Notes under the pieces: model-generated
What the model was told of the DNA's origin: nothing
Databases searched by the model: none
What the model saw: only the letters and a program-made list of their open reading frames with translations
Position numbers and translations under genes: made by a program
Part shown: one piece after another, positions 1 through 7,990 of the stretch
Layout of the letters: every line of letters starts with the position of its first letter
Numbering within the stretch: the stretch's first letter is position 1
From: Acetohalobium arabaticum DSM 5501
Lineage (GTDB): Bacteria > Bacillota > Halanaerobiia > Halobacteroidales > Acetohalobiaceae
Length of the DNA stretch: 64,000 bases
Direction of reading: 5' to 3'
Assembly: GCF_000144695.1 (NCBI RefSeq)
Contig: NC_014378.1
Coordinates: forward strand, 2,008,043 to 2,072,042

Positions 1-584
1 ACTTTATAAGTTAAGATTACCTTATAAGTATCATCGCTTAAAGGTTTAAACTCAATTCTAGTAGTTGAGTTAAGAACATCTCTATTACTGGATAACAGCT
101 CATTAGGCACTCTTATCCATAAGAATTTGTTGGTAATAGAGTATTCCTCTTTTAGATACTTTTTTAACTGTTTAGGAATAGATAATCTTAACTTACCATC
201 AATAATTTTAAAACCATTATTGAGATAACGGAAGTTAAATTTGCTGTCTTTAGGTTTATAGTTAGGTGGATTAGGCTCACCGTTATATTTATCAGAATTA
301 TCTTGATAATCCTCCATACTTTGATAAAAACTATCCCAGTTATCAGATAAAATTTTAAGTGTTTCCTGTGCTGTCTGGGAGGGTAAGTTTTTATACCAAA
401 AGTTAGTTTTTAATTGCTTTTTTTGTTTATACCAATCAGGATAATCTTTAGCACTATCTTTAGACCAGTTTTTACGTTGATAATTACCGATATTATATAA
501 TCTAGCACTAGCATAGGCTAAACAACCTAATACAATTTGTTGGGTTTGATTAGTTTTATGGATAAAATACTTAGCTAGCTTCAA
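1..584 (-). CDS. tnpB: TnpB RNA-guided nuclease, N-terminal part (runs off the window)
   Basis: About 194 codons of the tnpB reading frame are visible, open throughout, matching the first 45% of the intact gene at 42635-43936 with scattered substitutions. The start is TTG at 584, preceded by an AAGGAGGTG ribosome site. The RuvC catalytic part lies outside the window, so whether this copy is active cannot be judged. TnpB proteins are guide-RNA-directed DNA nucleases that help the element persist after transposition; that is family knowledge. Confidence 0.85.
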   Translation of the reverse strand, partial: MKLAKYFIHKTNQTQQIVLGCLAYASARLYNIGNYQRKNWSKDSAKDYPDWYKQKKQLKTNFWYKNLPSQTAQETLKILSDNWDSFYQSMEDYQDNSDKYNGEPNPPNYKPKDSKFNFRYLNNGFKIIDGKLRLSIPKQLKKYLKEEYSITNKFLWIRVPNELLSSNRDVLNSTTRIEFKPLSDDTYKVILTYK

Positions 585-659
585 TTAGTTCACCTCCTTA
601 TGATAGCCAACATTATAAACAGATGTTCCAATATGAATTAGATTATTTTGGTTACTCAA
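585..659 (-). pseudogene. TnpA (Y1 transposase) remnant, 24 codons
   Basis: A 24-codon frame (TTG start, TAA stop) sits immediately upstream of tnpB and is the same as 42560-42634 in copy B. Its end, with SIYNVGYH, resembles the start of IS200-type TnpA proteins just before their conserved YHxxW segment, where it stops abruptly. I read it as a tnpA that lost everything after about 20 residues, leaving its ribosome site and start. The catalytic HUH motif and tyrosine are gone. Confidence 0.5.
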
Positions 660-760
660 TTGTTATCACCTTTTATATATAGTATATCATATAATGCCTT
701 AGATAGCAATAATATCAAGACTTAATACAATTACATATAGTTAATATTTAAACAAAAAAT

Positions 761-795
761 AACCTATTCTTTAATATTGAATCAAAGAATAGGTT
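761..795. repeat. Left-end palindrome of IS605-type copy A
   Basis: Perfect 12-bp inverted repeat (AACCTATTCTTT and its complement) around an 11-base loop, about 50 bases inside the left boundary. Subterminal hairpins like this are the sites TnpA recognises on single-stranded ends in IS200/IS605 elements. The same hairpin is at 42424-42458. Confidence 0.8.
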
Positions 796-844
796 AGTAA
801 ATTCATCACCCATATAAATAAGGGTGGGTTCTTTACTTTTTGTC

Positions 845-1600
845 CTAAAAACTCCATTGAATTTAATCTTTTCTGCTTTGCAGATGTTAAATTCTGCTCA
901 AAAGAATAAATCCAAAGAAGGCAACGAAAAAATTGAAAGATATACCAATATTATTGAACAGAATAGTCAAAGGTTATTGAGATTAGTAAATAATATAGTA
1001 GATATTACTAAAATAGAAGCTGGTTCTTTCACTTTGAATCTCCAAAACTATGATATAGTCAAACTGATTAAATCCATTACTTATTCAGTTAGGGAATATA
1101 TAGAACATAAAAATAAGATATTGGAGTTTAATACAGATAGCGAACATAAAGTAATTGCCTGTGACGCTGTTAATATTGAACGCATTATGTTAAATCTGTT
1201 ATCTAATGCCGTAAAATTCACAGATGAAGGAGATAAAATCACAGTAAGTCTTGATGATAAAGAAGATTCAATATTAATTTCAATTAAAGATACAGGAATA
1301 GGTATTGAAGAAGAAAAACAGGAAATAATCTTTCAACAATTTGGACAAGCCAATAAATCTTTTGACCGAAATAATGAAGGCAGCGGAATTGGATTATCAA
1401 TTGTTAAATCATTAGTAGAATTACATGACGGCGAAATCAGATTAAATAGTGAATACAGTGCAGGAAGCGAATTTATTATTGAATTACCAGCTAAAAAGAT
1501 TTCTGAGAAGGATAATTCAACCGCTAATTCTAATAAACATCAAACTCAAAATCTCACTAATAAGATAAATATAGAATTTTCGGATATCTACGAATTATAA
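845..1600 (+). pseudogene. Sensor histidine kinase, C-terminal fragment cut by IS605-type element
   Basis: The reading frame from 845 begins exactly inside an H-box: LKTPLNLIFSALQML corresponds to the residues following the phospho-accepting histidine of a HisKA domain. A HATPase_c domain follows, with an N-box (ERIMLNLLSNAVKFT), G1 (KDTGIGIEEE) and G2 (GSGIGLSIV). The catalytic histidine and all sensor domains are missing, since the element at 1-844 separates them; they may lie left of the window. An ATG at 824 inside the element could start a 258-residue product, but without the histidine it could not autophosphorylate. No response regulator is adjacent. Confidence 0.8.
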
Positions 1601-1606
1601 AAAGCC

Positions 1607-1629
1607 GAAGATAGCAAGTAGCTATCTTC
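1607..1629 (+). terminator. Hairpin after the kinase fragment
   Basis: GAAGATAGC, a five-base loop, then the exact complement GCTATCTTC, 6 bases after the kinase stop codon. There is no clear T-run, so it may be a weak terminator or a 3'-end stabiliser. Confidence 0.5.
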
Positions 1630-1663
1630 AACCTGCTAAATTCAAACCTTAAAGCTACATTAT

Positions 1664-1819
1664 TTATACATCTATCTGCTTTACTAACTTTTTATTCAAA
1701 TACTCTGAAACTTCATCCAGGCGGTCAGCTAAACTGGCTATCTTTTCTGCTATCATATCTACATTGCTGACTATATTATTAAATCTATCTTCAGTCGATA
1801 GAATCAAGTCTTTACTAGA
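1664..1819 (-). pseudogene. C-terminal fragment of a helical protein
   Basis: A minus-strand frame of 51 codons with no acceptable start reads as a continuous amphipathic helix (STEDRFNNIVSNVDMIAEKI and on) ending in a stop. The spacing of hydrophobic residues resembles the cytoplasmic coiled coil of chemotaxis receptors, but I cannot assign a family. Its upstream part is absent, so it is a remnant. The rest of 1630-1923 shows only the leader of the next gene. Confidence 0.3.
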
Positions 1820-1923
1820 AAAAAATTAAGTAACTATTTTTTAATATTCATATATTTATTTAACACTTTTATCGATTCCCTAATATAATATTTATAAATT
1901 TTTGTGAAAAAGGAGGGAAGTAA

Positions 1924-2598
1924 ATGGCTAACCAGCAACAAAATGATACACCGAGAGCCTGTCTGCCGCAGATCGGCGCTGAAGCTCCAGGTTTTACAGC
2001 AATGACTACCTTCGGCGAAAGATCACTTTCCGACTACCGCGGCAACTGGCTTGTATTTTTTGCGCACCCTGGCGACTTTACACCAGTCTGAACTACTGAA
2101 TTTATTGCCTTTGCAGAGGCATACGATAAATTCCAAGAACGGGGAGCTGAATTATTGGGCCTAAGCATCGGTTCGATTCCATCCCATTTAGCCTGGGTTT
2201 ATGATATCTATGAAGAAACCGGAGTAGAGATTCCGTTTCCTATCATTGCTGACGTCAACCAACAAATTGCCAAGCTTTACGGTATGATCTCCGAAGAAGC
2301 CAGCACTACTACTACCGTCAGACCTGTCTTTATTATCGACCCCCAGGGCATAGTTAGACTTATCCTCTACTATCCGCTGGAAGTAGGCCGTTCAATTCCA
2401 GAAATCCTGCGCACTCTCGATGCTTTACAGACTGCTGACCGTAAAAATGCTGCTACGCCGGCCAACTGGCAGCCTGGTGATCCGCTTGTACTACCTGTGC
2501 CAAAGACGTATCAAGAACTGCTGGATAGAGTGGAAAACCGCCCCGGCTATGACTGTATCGACTGGTATCTATGTTATATGGATTATAATAATCGGTAA
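1924..2598 (+). CDS. prxU: Selenocysteine-containing peroxiredoxin (in-frame UGA at codon 56)
   Basis: A 224-residue peroxiredoxin that reduces hydrogen peroxide and organic peroxides in the cytoplasm. ATG at 1924 follows AAAGGAGGGAAGTAA. The frame is open to 2598 except for TGA at 2089-2091. That codon falls in HPGDFTPV-TGA-TTEF, exactly where the family has its peroxidatic cysteine (PVCTTE), and homology continues unbroken on both sides, so it is read as selenocysteine. The protein follows the Prx6-like/archaeal thioredoxin-peroxidase layout: thioredoxin fold, then PANWQPGDP, then a C-terminal pair of cysteines (YDCIDWYLC) that can act as resolving residues. A hairpin 14 bases after the UGA could be the bacterial SECIS. 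A terminator follows. The gene stands alone. A plain nonsense mutation is the alternative, but it would have had to hit the single residue most often replaced by Sec. Confidence 0.9.
2089..2121 (+). promoter_or_regulatory. UGA selenocysteine codon and candidate bacterial SECIS hairpin
   Basis: UGA at 2089-2091 is followed at 2106-2121 by a perfect 5-bp stem (TGCCT/AGGCA) with loop TTGCAG. The loop guanine lies 22 bases after the UGA, within the 16-37 base range usual for bacterial SECIS elements, which lie inside the coding region and bind SelB. The stem is short; its role is inferred from position. Confidence 0.6.
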
Positions 2599-2602
2599 AA
2601 TA

Positions 2603-2638
2603 AAAAAGTCCCTCATTCTGTAGTGAGGGGCTTTTTAT
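2603..2638 (+). terminator. Rho-independent terminator of prxU
   Basis: Nine-base-pair stem (AGTCCCTCA with AGTCCCTCA's complement via one G-T pair), loop TTCTGTAG, then CTTTTTATTT, directly after the prxU stop. It supports a single-gene transcript ending at full-length prxU. Confidence 0.85.
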
Positions 2639-2794
2639 TTAAGTTCATTTATCTCTATCTTAATCCTTTGCTCGTTTTTATTAATCTCTTAACTCCTTCT
2701 TTTAGTTTTATAGTTTTGCCTAACTTAATATTATTGAAACTACCTTCTTAAAAAATATTTAAAATGATTTATATTCATTTTTTAAACAACTAAC

Positions 2795-2950
2795 AATTTA
2801 AACTTATCCTATTAATAAATCATTACAACATTAAATTTTTTTCTCTAAAGAATAACTTATTAGCGCAAATTTCTGTTAACATATAAATGATTCCAACTGC
2901 TTAAAAGCTAGAACTTTAATTTCATTGTATCATAAGATAAAAATTTATTC
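2795..2950 (-). repeat. Diverged dispersed repeat, copy 1
   Basis: Read on the minus strand, this AT-rich stretch aligns with 24175-24320 and, at its end, with 27545-27600 (shared words such as TTGTAATGATGTAATAGGACAAG, in varied form). All three are intergenic and in the same orientation. No open frame survives in this copy. The remaining bases of 2641-2794 hold nothing I recognise. Confidence 0.45.
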
Positions 2951-2964
2951 TAGATAATTCTAAA

Positions 2965-3097
2965 TCAATAAACTTTCCTAATTAACTCTTGATATCTATT
3001 AATTAATTTATCTGCCGTACCACTTTTAAAAATTTTATATTATCTAAATTTAAAATAATTACATAATGCTTTTATTGCAACTTTTTCTATATCAAGT
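2965..3097 (-). pseudogene. Fragment of a small unknown gene, 3' side of IS4-like insertion
   Basis: A minus-strand frame starting at the element edge reads LDIEKVAIKALCNYFKFR, hits one TAA, then continues in the same frame to a second stop (KSGTADKLINRYQELIRKVY). The codon pattern looks genuinely coding. Together with 4355-4396 across the element it may be one small gene split by the insertion and then mutated. Family unknown. Confidence 0.3.
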
Positions 3098-4354
3098 CAC
3101 TATCGTTGCATTGTTAAAAATGACCAATGATTATTCGGATACTAGAATTGAAATCTTAAATCAAAAATCACATGTGAATTTTGATTCAAACCATCTATGT
3201 AGTTTGAGTCCAAAATATTTTAATTTGATTTACCATTAAAGCATTTTAATCCAATATATGGTGATTATTTCGGTGAATAGCTAAACTGACCCTATAAATC
3301 AATCAAAAATATTTTTAGCTAAAGCTATGACACCAGTCTTTCCAATTAAACGTATGTGGAACAGTCATTAAAATAGAATATTTGATTCTTCTTGTTAAAT
3401 TAAGCAGTCTACCATTAAATTTTGATTTCTGTTTGATTAGTTTTAAAAGTAGATATAAGATTATTGCACTGTAAATTTGAATTAAAACAGCATTTTCATT
3501 ATGCCCAAAGAATCTCTTAATCTTAAGATGCTGCTTGATCCATTTAAAGAATAACTCTATTTCCCAGCGTTCTTTATATAGCTGAGCTATTTGGTGGGCT
3601 GGTAAATCAAAGCGATTAGTTATAATTTCAATCTCTTTTTCATTACCTTGTCGGTCAGTAGTTTTAACTTTAATTAACCGTAATTTGTGTTTCATTCTTT
3701 TATCTGTAGAACCTAAAATAACATCAGCATCAAGTAAAATGTTAGCTTCTTTATCATCTTTAGTAGGCTCTAAAGTTCTAACAACTTCAATTTTAGTATT
3801 AGACTTAGTTCTAGTAACAAAATAGATATCATTTTCAATGAAGTCATCGAATTTTTGATAATCTATATAGGCTCTATCGAAGATATAAGTACAACCAGAA
3901 TCAAAAGTTAAATTATCGAATATCTCTTTATCATGAACTATAGCATTAGTAACAATTATATTTTCTGGTGCTCCACTTTCTGCATCATATAAGGTATGGA
4001 GTTTAATTCCACCTTTACTTTTTCTAAATTTAGCCCAAGCAAAAAGAGATAAGCATAAACTAATAATAGAGGAATCAATTATTTTTATTGATCCGATATC
4101 TTTTATAGTTTCTTTAAAGCCCTGTTTGTTCTTAAGTTTATCAAATAAATGAGAAAAAATATCAGCAAAAATTTGATAGCTTCTATTCTCATTTTTACGA
4201 GACAGCTGAGAAACACTAATTTGAGGTAATTCCTTTTTTAAATTTGAATCAACTTTTAGATTGACTACAAAATCTGCTAGACTCTTTTTCTCAGTTAAAG
4301 GAGTTTTCTTTTTGCAAAGGTAGTTTTAGCTAAAATTTCGATGCAACGCTAGTG
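3098..4354 (-). mobile_element. IS4-like insertion sequence, copy 1 (internally deleted)
   Basis: Ends are CACTATCGTTGCAT and the complement of CACTAGCGTTGCAT (13 of 14 matching), identical to those of the intact copy at 21023-22487. About 200 bp carrying the transposase start is missing: the sequence jumps from CAGTTAAA to GGAGTTTTC where the intact copy has the intervening segment. No target duplication is visible at the borders. Confidence 0.9.
3315..4300 (-). pseudogene. IS4-family transposase lacking its N-terminus
   Basis: The frame matches residues from about 50 to the end of the 376-residue transposase at 21240-22370 with very few differences (for example one K/E change before LRLIKVKTTD). 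It keeps the catalytic region including YKERWEIELFFKWIK but has lost the start codon, ribosome site and first 50 or so residues. The first methionine left is at 3695, giving only 126 residues without the first catalytic aspartates, so it cannot make active transposase. Confidence 0.9.
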
Positions 4355-4396
4355 AGATAAATTAATGATTTTCCCTAAAATTGCTTCCTTATTCAT
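4355..4396 (-). pseudogene. Start of a gene truncated by the IS4-like element
   Basis: An AAGGAGGATAAGTTT ribosome site and ATG at 4396 begin a frame MNKEAILGKIINLS that runs directly into the element's right end and stops. It may be the 5' part of the fragment at 2965-3097. Function unknown. Confidence 0.35.
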
Positions 4397-4407
4397 AAAC
4401 TTATCCT

Positions 4408-5680
4408 CCTTGTATATAGCTATACAAGTAGTCTATCCTATTTTGTTATTAATCTTTAGCACTTTACGAGGAGTTGATTCTAGTGACTAAACTAAAACAG
4501 ATACTCACTATTCTTCTCATCTGCTGTTTAGCAACTGTTGTCAGCGGCTGCTGGAGCAGTAGAGAATTTGATTCTCTTGCTTTAGTAAAAGGTATCGGAG
4601 TAGACTTAGCTAAAGAAGAAGATCGCGTTAAATTCACTGTTCAACTGAGCAAACCCCAAGAACAACAAGGTGGAGGACAGAGTGGAGGTGCTGCACAGCA
4701 ATTCTGGACTACTAGCTCTACCGGTTATAGTATCTTTGAAGCTAACCGTAATTTAGTCAAAACAGTAGGCCGTCAACCCTTCTATTCCCACAGTGAAGTA
4801 GTTATTATCGGTGAAGAGCTGGCCCGACAGGGTATTAAACCCTATATTGACCTCTTTAACCGCGATCCTGAACTGCGTCGACGGTCCTATATAGCTATCG
4901 CTCGAGGGGAAGAGGCAGAAAAGATCCTACAGAGTTCCCATGGAATTGAGTCGCTTTCAGCTATTGCAGTTAAACAAATTATCAACGGTCAGAGTGTAAC
5001 TGAAACTATCTTTGCCAGTGATCTGCGTGAATTCACAATTTCAATACTCAGTGATACTAAGGATACAGTCACTGCTCCTATCCAGTTAAAAGAAGGAGGA
5101 CCTAAAGAAAAAGAATCGAAAGGAAAAGAACTTACTTTATATTAATGGCGGAGCAGTCTTTAGAGATGATAAACTAGTTGGTTGGTTAACCCGCAAAGAA
5201 ACTCGAGGACTTAACTGGGTACTTAAACCTAACGAAGTAGTCGGCGGAATTTTAATCAAAGCTCCCAATGAAGAAACAAAGATTACTATTGAAACAGTCC
5301 AAGCTAAATCCCAAGTAGAAGCCCAACTAGAAGATAACCGCTTCAAAATAAAGTTGAAAATAGATGTTGAGGGTGATATCGCTGAAGATTTAAGCCGCAA
5401 TTATAATATCACTCGCGCAGCTAATATTGCTCAATTAAATAAGCGTTTTGCTCAAGTAATTAAAAACGAAATCATTAATGCGCTCAAAAAGATCCAAAAG
5501 TATAAAGCAGATATCTTCGGTTTTGGTGAAAAAATTAATGAAGAGTATCCACAGGAATTTAAGAAAAGAGTGGATAACTGGGACGAAATCTATGCTAAGC
5601 TTCCCGTAAAGATTGAAGTTACAGCCAATATTAGACGGCCAGGATTAATTGAAGAAGGGATTGGAACTTATAAGTAAGAG
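4408..5680 (+). repeat. Duplicated segment: end of gerAB plus gerAC
   Basis: This block is almost identical to 49632-50906 (end of gerAB, whole gerAC). Identity begins at CCTTGTATATAGC, inside gerAB with no intact gene upstream, and ends at the gerAC stop codon. It is therefore a copy of part of the plus-strand gerA operon, not an independent operon. Confidence 0.9.
4483..5677 (+). pseudogene. gerAC: Germination lipoprotein GerAC, duplicate with a frameshift
   Basis: Starting at the same GTG as the intact copy (SD GAGGAG, 9-base spacing), the frame encodes a lipoprotein signal (LAT VVSGCW lipobox) and the GerAC fold up to residue about 215. There a lysine/glutamate-rich linker differs: two bases are missing relative to 50328-50360, so the frame ends at 5145. 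The original frame resumes near 5134 and stays open to 5677 (GIGTYK end). Apart from this shift the two copies differ only by scattered substitutions. No gerAA or gerAB accompanies it, so it is probably a dead copy. Confidence 0.85.
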
Positions 5681-5725
5681 AAGATAGGAACTCCATTTGC
5701 AAAAGCAGCCTTTCGATTCTCTAAA

Positions 5726-7147
5726 TTAGCAGGTAGGTAAAGTAATGATTATTTCTGTACCTTTATTTAATTCACTATTAGCTTCTATCCTGCCCTGCTG
5801 GCTCTCTACTATCCATTTAGCAATAGATAAACCCAATCCTGCTCCCCCGGTCTTACTAGTCCGTGACTCATCAACGCGATAGAAACGATCGAAAATTCTG
5901 TCAAGCTCCTCTTTACCAATACCTCTACCAGTGTCTTTAATAACAATCCTGACCTGCTCCTCCTCCCTTCTCTGTTGGGAAGTAATAGTAATTCGGCCGC
6001 CGGACTCAGTATACTTTATACTATTATCGATAATTATCCGCAGCATCTGTTTTATTGCTTTTGCATCTCCCCTAATTTCTACCTGATCATTCTGGGCTAA
6101 AGTAATTTCATGTTCATCATCGATAAGCTCAAATTCCTGATAGACTTCGGCAATTAATTCACTCAAATCAAACGTTTTATGCTCAAACTTATACTGGCCC
6201 TTATCACTCCGGGCTAAAAAGAGCAGCTGTTCTAATAGTTTCTTCATACTTGTTGTCTCAGCCTGAATTGCCTCTATAGCCTCTTCTAAAACCTCCTTAT
6301 CCTCCTTCCCCCAGCGATCCAGCAGATCTATATAACCTTGAATTACAGAAATCGGAGTCCTCAGTTCATGAGAAGCATCGGATACAAACTGTTTCTGTTT
6401 TTCAATTGAAGCCTGCAGACGATCAATCATATTATTAAAAGTTAGAGCCAACTTCTTTAATTCATCATCAGCTCCACTAGTATCTATTCGTTTATCTAAA
6501 TCATTAATCGTTATCTTTTGCGCAGTAGCAGTAATCTCGCCTATCGGCCGCAGCATCTTTTTGGCAATATAATTCCCCACTACTATAGAAGATAGGATTC
6601 CAATAATACTTGTTATCGATAGTATCAATAGTAGAGTATTGAAGATACTATCTCTCCCGCGTAGTGGAAAGTCCACCTGTAGATAGAAGAGCTGATTATT
6701 ATACTCAATCTTTCTATTTAAGTATAATGCCTTCTTTTCGCCGCTGCTGTCCCGCCAGACAGAAATAGAACCTAAATTCGATTTCATATTAATTTCTAGT
6801 CGATGCTGCCCTTTCTTGCTATGCAGCACATGCCAGTCATTACTTAATACTAAGTCTCCAGCTCGATTATAGATTCTAAAATCAACCGGTCCCCGCAGAT
6901 CAATCTCCTGTAGTAAACTCTTATCTAGTGCTTTACCTGCCTTAATATAGTTTGCAATCTCCCGACTGGTATCCCTAACTTCCTCCTTGAAATTCTGCCA
7001 GCCGAGATACTTCATAATTTTAAAAGTAGCGGTACTGCTGATGACTATCATCAGCGAAAAAATGAAGGCATAGATTAAAGTCAACTTTAAATAGATAGGA
7101 ATATTCATTCTTTCCCACAACTTATTCAGCTTTGATAACATAGCCAA
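5726..7147 (-). CDS. Membrane sensor histidine kinase of an OmpR-type system
   Basis: 473 residues. Two transmembrane segments (about 20-40 and 171-192) flank an extracytoplasmic sensor region; a HAMP domain (193-245) is followed by the H-box SDASHELRTPIS with the phosphorylated histidine at 260 and an ATPase domain with N-box (IIIDNSIKYTES), G1 (DTGRGIG) and G2 (GAGLGLSIAKW). It would phosphorylate the response regulator encoded just upstream, with which it overlaps by 26 bases. Being last in the operon that starts with the TolC/MacAB genes, it probably senses the pump's substrate or envelope stress; this is inferred from context. Confidence 0.9.
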   Translation of the reverse strand: MAMLSKLNKLWERMNIPIYLKLTLIYAFIFSLMIVISSTATFKIMKYLGWQNFKEEVRDTSREIANYIKAGKALDKSLLQEIDLRGPVDFRIYNRAGDLVLSNDWHVLHSKKGQHRLEINMKSNLGSISVWRDSSGEKKALYLNRKIEYNNQLFYLQVDFPLRGRDSIFNTLLLILSITSIIGILSSIVVGNYIAKKMLRPIGEITATAQKITINDLDKRIDTSGADDELKKLALTFNNMIDRLQASIEKQKQFVSDASHELRTPISVIQGYIDLLDRWGKEDKEVLEEAIEAIQAETTSMKKLLEQLLFLARSDKGQYKFEHKTFDLSELIAEVYQEFELIDDEHEITLAQNDQVEIRGDAKAIKQMLRIIIDNSIKYTESGGRITITSQQRREEEQVRIVIKDTGRGIGKEELDRIFDRFYRVDESRTSKTGGAGLGLSIAKWIVESQQGRIEANSELNKGTEIIITLPTC

Positions 7148-7805
7148 CCCCTCTTACTGTTTCAATATAAGTTTCTTTACATTCATCATCGATTTTAGAC
7201 CGGAGATACCTGATATAGACATCGACGATATTGGTATCACCGGGGTAATCATAACCCCAGACATCTTCGATTATCTGTTCTCTACTCAAAACGATTCCCT
7301 TATTTTTCAGTAGATATAGCAGCAGATTATATTCTTTCTTAGTCAATTCTACTACCTCATCATTAACTCTCACTTCTCGTGTCTCTTGATTCAATACTAA
7401 ATTCTTTACTCTAAGGATACTATCCATTCCAGCATCCCGCTTATTCCTGCGTAAAACCCCTCTCATCCTGGCCAATAATTCTTCAATAGCAAAAGGTTTA
7501 GTTATGTAATCATGAGCACCTAAATCTAAACCCATTACTTTATCAGTAGTATCATCCTTAGCCGTCAGCATAATAATTGGAATCTCTGATTCCTTCCTTA
7601 CCCGCCGACAGATCTCCATTCCGCTCAGTCCAGGCAGCATGATATCTAACAATACTAAGTCAAAATCACCTTCTATAATAGCTTCTAGTCCTTCTTCACC
7701 ATTATAAACAGCTTCAACCTCATATCCTTCATGCTCTAACTCCAACTCTAAAAACCGGGCAATCTTCTCTTCATCTTCTATAATTAATACTTGATAGTCT
7801 CCCAT
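7122..7805 (-). CDS. OmpR/PhoB-family response regulator
   Basis: 227 residues: receiver domain with acidic pocket (EDEE), phospho-acceptor aspartate in DLVLLDIMLPG, threonine in IMLTAKDD and lysine in YITKPF; then a winged-helix DNA-binding domain ending VETVRGVGYVIKAE, the usual OmpR-type signature. It is translated from ATG at 7805 and overlaps the kinase gene. It likely controls the export operon upstream and perhaps its own transcription. The 185 bases before it (7806-7990) show no terminator, consistent with read-through from the permease gene. Confidence 0.92.
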   Translation of the reverse strand: MGDYQVLIIEDEEKIARFLELELEHEGYEVEAVYNGEEGLEAIIEGDFDLVLLDIMLPGLSGMEICRRVRKESEIPIIMLTAKDDTTDKVMGLDLGAHDYITKPFAIEELLARMRGVLRRNKRDAGMDSILRVKNLVLNQETREVRVNDEVVELTKKEYNLLLYLLKNKGIVLSREQIIEDVWGYDYPGDTNIVDVYIRYLRSKIDDECKETYIETVRGVGYVIKAE

Positions 7806-7990
7806 ACTATCCCCTCCAGCAGACTATATCTTTTGAATATCAATCGTAACACATTGAGATTAAGACTTAATCCTATTAATTATCTAACCTACTTCTTAAT
7901 TACTAGATTAAAGATCCACTCTCCTTCACCTATGAATGATTACCATAAATTAAGTAATTATCGTTAATTCCACTACCACCGAACCTACCT

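Larger units (their letters stand above)
1..844 (-). mobile_element. IS200/IS605-type element, copy A (right end outside the window)
   Basis: This is a second, nearly identical copy of the element at 42375-44080, in reverse orientation and cut by the window start. It contains the first part of tnpB (1-584), the tnpA remnant (585-659) and the left end with its palindrome (761-795). The left boundary is placed at 844 because the sequence to the right (from 845) reads straight into a histidine kinase frame, and because copies A and B share sequence only up to this point plus a flank TTTTTAG. IS200/IS605 elements insert next to a short fixed target without duplicating it, which fits. Confidence 0.85.

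Noticed and set aside
2155-2598. A separate 147-residue peroxiredoxin-like gene starting at 2155
   Set aside because: Homology and frame continue upstream through the UGA to ATG at 1924 with a good ribosome site; 2155 has none.
2420-2623. A 67-residue protein overlapping prxU
   Set aside because: Out-of-frame shadow of a clearly conserved gene.
5100-5150. Programmed frameshift in the duplicated gerAC
   Set aside because: The intact copy has the same linker without a shift, and no slippery heptamer plus stem is evident.
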